This document shows, one piece after another, positions 6,259-13,190 of a stretch of 14,090 bases of DNA. A model generated the notes under the pieces. It was given only the letters and a program-made list of their open reading frames with translations. It was not told where the DNA came from and did no database searches. How positions within the stretch are numbered: the first letter of the stretch is position 1; every line of letters begins with the position of its first letter. The position numbers were made by a program, and so were the translations under genes. Source of the DNA: an uncultured Clostridia bacterium. Lineage in GTDB: Bacteria > Bacillota > Clostridia > Oscillospirales > Oscillospiraceae. Location of the stretch: contig CAMELY010000020.1 of the NCBI GenBank assembly GCA_945926565.1, positions 1 through 14,090 of the forward strand, written 5' to 3'.

Positions 6259-7761
6259 GTGCTGCCCTATTATCAGCACATCCCCTTTTTCAGCATCGTC
6301 CTGCTCATGATCTGCGGCATTCTCACCAGCGTGGTGCGCAGCGGCCGGGTGGCCCTGCGCATCCACCTGGGGGCGGTGCTGGCCCTGCTGGGGGCCAATC
6401 TGGTGCTGCTGGCCAATGTGCTGCCCCGGCAGGAGCGGTTTACCTACGCCCTGGGCATCGTCTCCCACCCCTATGGCAACGAGCTGGTCTGCGGGCCCCT
6501 GGAGGCCACGCTGGCGGTGGCCTTTCTGCTGGTCATGGCCATGAGCGTCCTGGGAGGACGGGATGGCGTCTTTGAAGACGTGGAGCCGGGGAAGCAGAAC
6601 CTGTATTTCGTCATGTGCGACCTGATTATGGCCAGCCTCCTGGCCATGATCTACACCAACGACGCCTTCACCGCCTACGTCTTTATTGAGATCAACACCA
6701 TCGCCGCCTGCGCCCTGGTCATGGCCAAGGACAGCGGCGCCACCTTGGTGGCCACCATCCGCTATCTGATGATGAGCCTGCTGGGCAGCGGCCTGTTCCT
6801 CCTGGGCCTCACCTTCCTCTATCACATCACCGGCCACCTGCTCATCATCGACATCCACGACCAGGTGCAGCAGCTGGCCGCCACCGGGGCCTATCAGATC
6901 CCCCTGACTGTGCTCATGGGCATGATGGCCCTGGGCCTGGGGCTCAAGAGCGCCCTGTTTCCCAACCACACCTGGCTGCCGGACGCCCACGGCAGCGCCA
7001 CCACCGCCTCCAGCGCCATCCTCTCCGGCCTGGTGCTCAAGGGGTATGTGGTACTGCTCATCAAGTGCATCTTCTGCATTTTCGGTGAGGAGGTCTTTGC
7101 CGCCTCCCATGTGGGGGACGTGCTGTTGGTCATGGGCGCCCTGGCCATGGTGGTGGGCTCTGTGAAGGCGATTCAGGAGACCCACATCAAGCGGATGATC
7201 GCCTACTCCACCGTGGCCCAGATCGGCTACATTTACCTGGGCCTGGGCATGGGAGGCGCCGCCGCGGCGGTGGCCGCCATCTATCAGATGCTGGTGCACG
7301 CCTTTACCAAGCCCATGCTCTTCCTCTGCGCGGGTGAGCTGGCGGAGGCCTCCGGCCACCGGAAGCAGATGTATTACCTCCGGGGGGCGGGCCACCGGGC
7401 CAAGCTGGCCGGCGTCGGCTTTACGGTGGGCGGCCTCTCCATGATAGGCCTGCCCCTGCTGGGCGGCTTTGCCGTCAAGTTCTATCTGGCGGACGCGGCC
7501 CTCTCCGGGAGCTGGAAGATGTGGGTGGCCCTGGCCGCCCTGGCGGTATCCAGCGTGCTCAACGCCCTCTACTATCTCCCGGCCATCATCCAGATCTGGA
7601 GCAAGGCCCAGCCGGGGGAGAATCTGCCCCAGCTGCCGGTAAAGCGGCCCAGCCTGGCCTTTGTGGTGGCCGTTCTGGTGCTGGGGGCGGGCACTGTTCT
7701 ACTGGGCGTCTGCTGCTCCGGCACCGGGGCGCTGCTCAGCCTGGGCCTGAGCCTGCTTTGA
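6259..7761 (+). CDS. mrpD: Antiporter-like subunit 1 (MrpD/NuoM type; MbhH-like)
   Basis: This 500-residue, roughly 14-helix proton-translocating subunit belongs to the proton-antiporter family shared with NuoL/M/N of complex I. All the buried charged residues of an active half-channel pair are present: E144 in TM5 (AYVFIEINTIA), K230 in TM7 (GLGLKSALFPNHTWLPDAH), K261 in TM8 (LVLKGYVVLL), H347 and K351 (VHAFTKPMLFL), and K407 in the broken TM12 (GGFAVKFYLADAA). The HTWLPDAHGSA motif is typical of MrpD/NuoM rather than NuoL. It starts with GTG immediately after the mrpC TGA, with a G-rich AAGAAGGGGG upstream. Position after C matches MbhH. It is expected to contact MrpC on one side and a further antiporter-like subunit on the other. 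Confidence 0.92.
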   Translation: MLPYYQHIPFFSIVLLMICGILTSVVRSGRVALRIHLGAVLALLGANLVLLANVLPRQERFTYALGIVSHPYGNELVCGPLEATLAVAFLLVMAMSVLGGRDGVFEDVEPGKQNLYFVMCDLIMASLLAMIYTNDAFTAYVFIEINTIAACALVMAKDSGATLVATIRYLMMSLLGSGLFLLGLTFLYHITGHLLIIDIHDQVQQLAATGAYQIPLTVLMGMMALGLGLKSALFPNHTWLPDAHGSATTASSAILSGLVLKGYVVLLIKCIFCIFGEEVFAASHVGDVLLVMGALAMVVGSVKAIQETHIKRMIAYSTVAQIGYIYLGLGMGGAAAAVAAIYQMLVHAFTKPMLFLCAGELAEASGHRKQMYYLRGAGHRAKLAGVGFTVGGLSMIGLPLLGGFAVKFYLADAALSGSWKMWVALAALAVSSVLNALYYLPAIIQIWSKAQPGENLPQLPVKRPSLAFVVAVLVLGAGTVLLGVCCSGTGALLSLGLSLL

Positions 7762-7774
7762 GGAGGGGAGAGAG

Positions 7775-9217
7775 ATGTTTCATTATCTGCTGTTCCTCGC
7801 CATTCTCCTGCCCGTTTTGGGCGGAATTGCCATGGCGCTGGTCAAACCCCGGCATAACCAGAATATCCTGTTCATCGAGGTGCTGGGGGTGACCCTGGCC
7901 TGTTGCGTGGGCACCGCCCTGGCCGGCACCGGCCTGGCCGGCGTGCTGGAGCTGGGGCCCTTCGCCTTCCGCTTCGGGGCGGACCGGCTGGGTGAGCTGT
8001 TTGCCATTCTGTTTTCTGCCTTGTTTCTGCTGGCCGGTATCTTTTCCCTGTCCTACAACGAGCACGATGAGAAGTCCGGTCGGTTCAACGGCTTTTTCCT
8101 GCTCACCCTGGCCGCCCTGCTGGGGCTGAGCTACGCCCAGAACCTGTTCACCTTCTACTTCTTCTACGAGTGCATGACCCTGCTCTCCATGCCCCTGGTC
8201 TTCCACGAGGGGACGGACGAGAGCATGAAGGCCGCCCTCCAGTATCTGGGCTACTCCCTCTTCGGCGCGGCCCTGGTGCTCTTCGGCTTCTTCTTCGCCG
8301 GGCAGTACTGCGACACCACCGATTTTCTGGCGGGGGGCACCTTCAACGCCCAGGGAATGGCCAACCTGTCCATGGCGCTGATCGCCGCCTTCTGCCTGCT
8401 GCTGGGCTTCAGCTGCAAGGCGGGCATGCTGCCTTTGCAGCAGTGGCTGCCGGTGGCCCATCCCGTGGCCCCCGCTCCCGCCTCCGCCGTCCTGTCGGCC
8501 ACCATCACCAAGGCGGGTGTGCTGGGCATCATCCGGTCGGCCTACTACGTCTTTGGAACCGAGCTGCTCCGGGGCACCTGGGTGCAGACGGTTCTCATCC
8601 TGCTGGCTCTGCTGACCATCTTTACCGGCTCTATGCTGGCCTATCGGGAGCGGCTGCTCAAGCGGCGGCTGGCCTGGTCCACTGTGAGCCAGGTGAGCTA
8701 TGTCCTCTTCGGCCTCTTCCTGTTCAGCGGGGCGGGCCTGGCCGGAGGACTGCTCCAGGTGGTGTTCCACGCTGCTTCCAAGACTGCCCTCTTCCTCTGC
8801 GCCGGAGCCATCATTCACCAGACGGGCAAGACCAAGGTCTATGAGCTCACCGGCCTGGGCCGGCAGATGCCGCTGGTCTTCGCCTGCTTCACCTTCGCCT
8901 CCCTCTCCCTGGTGGGCATTCCCCCCTTTGCCGGCTTTGTCAGCAAGTGGAGCCTGGCCACCGAGGGCATTCTGAGCCTGGGCGGGCTGGGCATCGCCGG
9001 AGCGGCGGTGCTGCTGGTCTCCGCTCTGCTGACGGCGGGGTATCTGTTCCCCATTGCCATCCACGGCTTCTTTGACCGGGGAGAGTTCCCCAAGGGCCTG
9101 GAGCCGGACGGGCGGATGACGGCGCCTCTGGCGATTCTGGCCCTGGCCCTGCTGGCCCTGGGCGTCGTGACCGGGCCGCTGAACACGGTGATCGCTGGCA
9201 TCACCGCGGGACTCTGA
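7775..9217 (+). CDS. Antiporter-like subunit 2 (MrpD/NuoL-M family)
   Basis: This 480-residue membrane protein of about 14 helices belongs to the same proton-antiporter family as its neighbour. The key residues are conserved: E132 in TM5 (YFFYECMTLLSMP), K215 in TM7 (GFSCKAGMLPLQQWLPVAHP), K246 in TM8 (ATITKAGVLGIIR), H332 and K336 (FHAASKTALFL), and K391 in TM12 (GFVSKWSLATEG). A functional proton path is therefore likely. QQWLPVAHPVAPAPASAVLS (222-241) is the loop that varies most between paralogues. It begins 14 bases after the preceding stop, with GAGGAGGGGAG as ribosome binding site. The second half closely resembles the next gene product (GLGRQMP, SLVGIPPFAGFVSKW), pointing to tandem duplication. 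The exact orthology to NuoL, NuoM or MrpA cannot be settled by eye. Confidence 0.88.
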   Translation: MFHYLLFLAILLPVLGGIAMALVKPRHNQNILFIEVLGVTLACCVGTALAGTGLAGVLELGPFAFRFGADRLGELFAILFSALFLLAGIFSLSYNEHDEKSGRFNGFFLLTLAALLGLSYAQNLFTFYFFYECMTLLSMPLVFHEGTDESMKAALQYLGYSLFGAALVLFGFFFAGQYCDTTDFLAGGTFNAQGMANLSMALIAAFCLLLGFSCKAGMLPLQQWLPVAHPVAPAPASAVLSATITKAGVLGIIRSAYYVFGTELLRGTWVQTVLILLALLTIFTGSMLAYRERLLKRRLAWSTVSQVSYVLFGLFLFSGAGLAGGLLQVVFHAASKTALFLCAGAIIHQTGKTKVYELTGLGRQMPLVFACFTFASLSLVGIPPFAGFVSKWSLATEGILSLGGLGIAGAAVLLVSALLTAGYLFPIAIHGFFDRGEFPKGLEPDGRMTAPLAILALALLALGVVTGPLNTVIAGITAGL

Positions 9218-9230
9218 GGAGGTGGGAGCG

Positions 9231-10706
9231 ATGTCACAAGTTTGGATTCTGGCGGCCATCCTCCTGCCGCTGCTCGCGGGAGCCCTGCTGCTGCTCCGGC
9301 CGGTGGAGAACCGGCGGACTCACAATGGCCTGGTCATGGCGGTGAGCCTCGTTACCAGCCTGCTGATCGGCGGACTGCTGCTCTCCCGGCCGGAGGGGAC
9401 GCTGGAGCTGGGCTCCATCCATCCGGCGCTGACCTTCGCCTTCCGGGTGGACAGCCTGTCCCTGGTGTTTCTGGCCATCCTGGCGGTGCTGTGGCCGATT
9501 GCGGTGCTCTACTCCTTTGAGTACATGAGCCACGAGCATGAGGAGAACCGATTCTTCGGCTTTTTCACCATGACCTACGGGGTGGTGACCGCCATCGCCA
9601 CGGCGGCCAACCTGTTCACCCTCTATTTCTGCTACGAGTTGCTCACCCTGTGCACCCTCCCCCTGGTGATGCATGAGATGGACGGCAAGGCCCGGCACGC
9701 GGGCAAGACCTACATCCTCTACTCCATGACCGGCGCGGCCCTGGCCTTTGTGGCCATGGCGGCGGTGGCCCACTACGGCAGCCTGGACTTTGTGCTGGGG
9801 GGCAGTCTGAACGCCGCCGCGGCGGCAGGGCAGGAGAACCTGCTCCGGCTGTTCTTCCTGCTGGGCTTTTTCGGCTTTGGCGTCAAGGCCGCCGTCTGGC
9901 CGGGGCACCTGTGGCTGCCCACCGCCTCGGTGGCCCCCACGCCGGTCTCCGCCCTGCTTCACGCGGTGGCGGTGGTCAACGCCGGCGTCTTCGCCATCCT
10001 GCGGCTGACCTATTACAGCTTCGGCACCGGGCTGCTCCAGGGCAGCTTTGCCCAGTGGGTGATGATGGGGGCCTGCATCCTGACCATCGTCTTCGGCTCC
10101 GCCATGAGCTGGCGGCTGCAGCACCTGAAGCGGCGGCTGGCCTACTCCACGGTGAGCAATCTGAGCTACATCCTGCTGGGCGCCTCGGCCATGACCGGGG
10201 CGGGCCTGGGGGCGGCTCTGCTGCACATGGCGGCCCACTCCGTCTTTAAAATCATCCTCTTCTTCTGCGCCGGCGCCATTTTGTGCCAGACGAAACGGGA
10301 ATATGTCTTCCAGCTCCCCGGCCTGGGCCGGCGGATGCCGGTGACCTTCACCGCTTTCGCCCTGGCCTCTCTGGGCCTCATCGGTATCCCGCCCTTTGCC
10401 GGCTTTTTCAGCAAGTGGGCGATTGCCCAGGCGGCGGTGGAGCTGAACCATCCGGTGGCCTGGCTGGGCGCCCTGGCCCTGGCGGTCTCCGCCTTCTTCA
10501 CCGGCCTGTATCAGGTCATGGTGCTGGTGCCCGCCTTCTTCCCCACCCGGGAGCAGGCGGCGATTGCGGCGGAGAACCAGTCCTTTACCGAGGCGGGCTG
10601 GCAGATGAAGACCGCCCTCGTCCTGCTCATGCTGCTGGCTCTGGCCATCAGCTTTGGAGTGGGCGGCCTGAGCGACGTCCTGAGCCGCTGCGCCCAGGGC
10701 CTGATG
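9231..10706 (+). CDS. Antiporter-like subunit 3, NuoL/MrpD family, TM8 Lys replaced by Asn (stop codon 10707-10709)
   Basis: This 492-residue protein has about 14 helices. It retains E136 in TM5 (YFCYELLTLCTLP), K219 in TM7 (GFGVKAAVWPGHLWLP), H336 and K340 (AHSVFKIILFF), and K395 in TM12 (GFFSKWAIAQAA). In TM8 the segment LLHAVAVVNAGVFAILR (242-258) has N250 where paralogues 1, 2 and 4 have Lys. The H244 with PTPVSALLHA is the pattern of NuoL and MrpA, and E. coli NuoL is likewise non-basic at that site. The ATG at 9231 was preferred over in-frame GTG 9222 because AGGAGGTG (9217-9224) is six bases upstream and would be inside the gene otherwise. The preceding stop overlaps this ribosome binding site. 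Residues 301-397 are strikingly similar to subunit 2. A role in the same complex is inferred from the operon. Confidence 0.88.
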
Positions 10707-10722
10707 TGAGGAGGTGGCTGAA

Positions 10723-12690
10723 ATGCTGATTGCGCTGCTGATTCTGCTCCCTGTGGCGGGGGGCATTGCCGCCGGACTGCTGGGCCGCCGGAATAAGCGG
10801 AGCGTGAGCCGCCGGGTGACGGCGGCCACCCTCGCTGTGGAACTGGCCCTGAGCCTGGGCCTGCTGACCCAGGTGGGAAAGTGCTGGACGCTGCCGCTCT
10901 GCGGTCGGGGCATCTCCTTCGCCGTCACCGGACTGCAGGCGGTGCTGGGTGTGCTGGCCGCATTGCTGTGGGCGGTCTCCGGCCTGGAGAGCCGGGAGGA
11001 GCTGCTGGGGGATCACCACGCCTGGCGGTATGACTTCTTCCTGCTGCTCACCCTGGGGGCGATTGAGGGGGTATTCCTCTCCGGTGACCTCTATACCACC
11101 CTGGTCTTCTTTGAGGTCATGAGCTTCACCTCCTTTGTCTGGGTGATTCATAACGGCACGGAGCCCGCCAAGCGGGCTGCCGGGAGCTATCTCACCTACG
11201 CGGTGGCGGGGGGACTGGTCTCGCTCATGGGCCTCTTCCTGCTGGATACCGCCCTGGGTACCCTCTCCTTTGCCGAGCTGCCCGCCGCTGTGGCCGCCTA
11301 TGAGGGCAACAAGGCCCTGATCTACGTCGCCGGCGGGCTGAGCATGGCCACCTTTGCCGCCAAGGTCTGCATGTGGCCGCTGCACACCTGGCTCCCCGGC
11401 TCCTATACCCAGGCCCCGGCGCCTGCCACGGCGCTGCTCTCCGGCATCGTCACCAAGGCAGGCATCTTCGGCATCTTTGCCATCACCGACAAGATTTTCC
11501 TGGCCGACGCCGCCTGGGGCAGGGTGCTGCTCTTCTTTGCCGTGATTACCATGCTCTGGGGCGGCTTTATGGCCCTGTGCCAGACCAACCTCAAGACGCT
11601 GCTGGCCTATTCCTCCATGTCTCAGATCGGCTTCATTCTCACCGGCATTGCCATGCAGGCTCTGCTGGGGGAGGAGGGAGGCATGGCCGCCTGGGGCAGT
11701 GTTCTCCACCTGACCAACCACGCCTGGATCAAGCTGATCCTCTTCCTGGCCGCCGGGCTGCTCTTTCGGACGGTGGGCAGCCTGGAGCTGGACGATCTTC
11801 GGGGCTTCGGACGGAAGAAGCCGCTGCTGCTGGTCATCTTCCTCTGTCTCGCTCTGGGCGTCATGGGCGTCCCCCTGTTCAACGGCTACATCTCCAAGAC
11901 GCTGCTCCATGAGAGCATTGTGGAGTATACCGGCCTGCTGGAGGGAGCGGGCCAGTCTGCCGGGCTGTACCATGCGGTTGAGTGGCTGTTTCTCATCGCC
12001 GGCGGCATGACGGTGGCCTATATGACCAAGGTGCTGGTCTGCCTCTTTGGGGAGGAGAACGAGAGCGCTGCCGCCCAGCGGGAGTTTGACCGGACGCCGG
12101 TGAATGCCAGCCCGCTGGTGCTGACCGTGCTGACGGTGTGCGCCCTGCTCTGCCCGGTGCTGGGCATTACGCCCCACCTCACCATGGAGGGCATTGCCCG
12201 GTTTGCCCAGGACTTCTTCTCCGAAGAGGGCCTGGTAGAGGCGGTGGCTTACTTCTCCCTGACCAACCTGAAGGGGGCGGTGATCTCCCTGGCCATCGGC
12301 GGGGTGCTCTACTTCGCCTTTGTGCGCACCCTGGTGCGGCGGAAAACGGGCATGGGCGTGCAGTACCGGAATCCCTGGCCGGCCGCCCTCAGCCTGGAGG
12401 ACGGCCTGTACCGGCCGCTGCTCATGGTCTGGCTGCCCTTTGTGGGGGCGGTGCTGGCCCGGTTCGGGGCGAGCATCTTCTCCTGGCTGGTGGCGGCGGG
12501 GAACCGGCTGCTCTTCTTCCGGGCGACGCCGACCGTAACGCCTGCCGAGGACGAGCGGTTTGCCAAATACGACCCGGATCCCCAGGGCCGCCGGGGCATC
12601 TCCGGCACCCTGGCCTTCGGCCTGGCCATGTTCGGGCTGGGGTATATGGCCATGATGATCTATATTTTGGTTCGGCTGGCCCTCGGCTGA
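10723..12690 (+). CDS. Antiporter-like subunit 4, long form with C-terminal extension (NuoL-like)
   Basis: This 655-residue subunit is the last gene of the operon. The antiporter core (1-450) has E131 in TM5 (LVFFEVMSFTSFVW), K214 in TM7 (TFAAKVCMWPLHTWLPGSY), K245 in TM8 (GIVTKAGIFGIFA), H333 and K337 (NHAWIKLILFL), and K392 in TM12 (NGYISKTLLHESI). About 200 residues follow the core. They contain helices near 462-482, 515-536, 564-590 and 627-652, with a polar stretch NPWPAALSLEDGLYRPLL (550-567). Distal NuoL subunits of complex I carry a C-terminal lateral amphipathic helix plus an extra TM helix, so this could be the terminal subunit of the arm; that is inference. ATG 10723 is preceded by AGGAGGTG (10709-10716), which would lie inside the gene if the in-frame GTG at 10714 were used. 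The stop is followed within 20 bases by a shared terminator hairpin. Confidence 0.88.
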   Translation: MLIALLILLPVAGGIAAGLLGRRNKRSVSRRVTAATLAVELALSLGLLTQVGKCWTLPLCGRGISFAVTGLQAVLGVLAALLWAVSGLESREELLGDHHAWRYDFFLLLTLGAIEGVFLSGDLYTTLVFFEVMSFTSFVWVIHNGTEPAKRAAGSYLTYAVAGGLVSLMGLFLLDTALGTLSFAELPAAVAAYEGNKALIYVAGGLSMATFAAKVCMWPLHTWLPGSYTQAPAPATALLSGIVTKAGIFGIFAITDKIFLADAAWGRVLLFFAVITMLWGGFMALCQTNLKTLLAYSSMSQIGFILTGIAMQALLGEEGGMAAWGSVLHLTNHAWIKLILFLAAGLLFRTVGSLELDDLRGFGRKKPLLLVIFLCLALGVMGVPLFNGYISKTLLHESIVEYTGLLEGAGQSAGLYHAVEWLFLIAGGMTVAYMTKVLVCLFGEENESAAAQREFDRTPVNASPLVLTVLTVCALLCPVLGITPHLTMEGIARFAQDFFSEEGLVEAVAYFSLTNLKGAVISLAIGGVLYFAFVRTLVRRKTGMGVQYRNPWPAALSLEDGLYRPLLMVWLPFVGAVLARFGASIFSWLVAAGNRLLFFRATPTVTPAEDERFAKYDPDPQGRRGISGTLAFGLAMFGLGYMAMMIYILVRLALG

Positions 12691-12703
12691 GCGGAATACG
12701 AAT

Positions 12704-12753
12704 GGAAAAAACGCCCCTGCGGTGCATGCACAAGCACACCGCAGGGGCGTTCG
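12704..12753. terminator. Shared convergent terminator (15-bp stem)
   Basis: AACGCCCCTGCGGTG (12710-12724) pairs perfectly with CACCGCAGGGGCGTT (12737-12751) around a 12-base loop. On the minus strand six T (from A12706-12711) follow, making a strong intrinsic terminator for the tRNA unit. On the plus strand only two T follow, so it may end the antiporter operon less efficiently or mainly protect its 3' end. Confidence 0.8.
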
Positions 12754-12790
12754 TCATGGTGGGGCATTCAAAAACAGAGCTTAAAACGAC

Positions 12791-12824
12791 AAAGAGCCGG
12801 TTCCCAACAGGAACCAGCTCTTTT
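12791..12824 (-). terminator. First terminator of the serine tRNA unit
   Basis: AAAGAGC (12791-12797) and GGTTCC (12799-12804) pair with GGAACC (12810-12815) and GCTCTTT (12817-12823), interrupted by one C/A mismatch, around a five-base loop. On the minus strand it follows the tRNA-Ser(GCU) 3' end by six bases and is succeeded by the T-rich TTTGTCGTTTT. Confidence 0.65.
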
Positions 12825-12829
12825 ATCAA

Positions 12830-12917
12830 CGCAGAAGGAGGGATTTGAACCCTCGCGTGCTTTAACACACCTACGCCCTTAGCAGGGGCGCCTCTTCGGC
12901 CTCTTGAGTACTTCTGC
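12830..12917 (-). tRNA. tRNA-Ser (anticodon GCU)
   Basis: The minus strand folds as a class II tRNA. Acceptor GCAGAAG (12917-12911) pairs with CTTCTGC (12837-12831), and the discriminator is G at 12830. The anticodon arm is CGCCC-CTGCTAA-GGGCG, giving GCU for AGC/AGU codons. A long variable arm follows (TAGGTGTGTTAAAGCACGC), then the T arm with GGTTCAAATCC. CCA is not encoded: TTG follows the discriminator. Length is 88 bases. It lies 52 bases downstream of the second serine tRNA and is probably processed from the same transcript. Confidence 0.93.
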
Positions 12918-12969
12918 AAGCCGAAAACCACCAAGGGTATTCTGTTTTTTGTGCGCGGGAGGAGAAAAG

Positions 12970-13059
12970 TGGCGGAGAGAGTGGGATTCGAACCCACGGC
13001 TCCTTGTGAGAGTCACCGGTTTTCAAGACCGGCTCCTTAAACCGCTCGGACATCTCTCC
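12970..13059 (-). tRNA. tRNA-Ser (anticodon UGA)
   Basis: Class II tRNA on the minus strand. Acceptor GGAGAGA (13059-13053) pairs with TCTCTCC (12980-12974), followed by discriminator G (12973) and an encoded CCA (12972-12970). The anticodon arm is CCGGT-CTTGAAA-ACCGG, giving UGA for UCA and other UCN codons. The variable arm is long, and the T arm contains GGTTCGAATCC. It is the first gene after the consensus promoter at 13087-13115. Confidence 0.95.
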
Positions 13060-13086
13060 AGGTGATACCTCGCAGACACAAGATGT

Positions 13087-13115
13087 ATTATAGCGCGCTG
13101 CCCCCCGATTGTCAA
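13087..13115 (-). promoter_or_regulatory. Perfect-consensus promoter of the serine tRNA pair
   Basis: On the minus strand TTGACA (13115-13110) is separated by exactly 17 bases from TATAAT (13092-13087). Both hexamers are full matches to the housekeeping consensus. The start would be near 13080, about 20 bases before the first tRNA. An A/T-rich stretch (AAAAAAAGC, from 13116) directly precedes the -35 and may act as an UP element. Confidence 0.92.
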
Positions 13116-13127
13116 GCTTTTTTTATG

Positions 13128-13166
13128 GAAAACAGCCCCTGCCCTCGAAAAGAGAGCAGGGGCTGT
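13128..13166 (-). terminator. rpoC terminator
   Basis: ACAGCCCCTGC (13132-13142) pairs with GCAGGGGCTGT (13156-13166). The stem extends inward on the minus strand by a G-U and three more pairs around a five-base loop. On the minus strand TTTTCC follows the stem, 25 bases after the rpoC stop codon. Confidence 0.8.
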
Positions 13167-13190
13167 GAAACAGTGGAAGGGAAGAGCAGC

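Noticed and set aside
4861..12177. Several long antisense open frames across the antiporter operon (up to 844 codons)
   Set aside because: They mirror the codon bias of the plus-strand genes, have His/Gly/Gln-rich low-complexity translations, and lack ribosome binding sites and operon logic.
3516..12690. Interpretation as a complex I (NADH-quinone oxidoreductase) operon
   Set aside because: Only NuoK- and NuoL/M-like subunits are present. NuoA, B, C, D, H and I equivalents are missing, whereas MrpE, F, G and B are present.
3516..12690. Interpretation as a membrane-bound hydrogenase or formate hydrogenlyase operon
   Set aside because: No protein in the operon has the CxxC metal-binding motifs of nickel-iron subunits or ferredoxin-like cysteine clusters.
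12422..13053. Small minus-strand open frames over the tRNA region
   Set aside because: They run through the two serine tRNA genes, which are supported by complete cloverleaf pairing.
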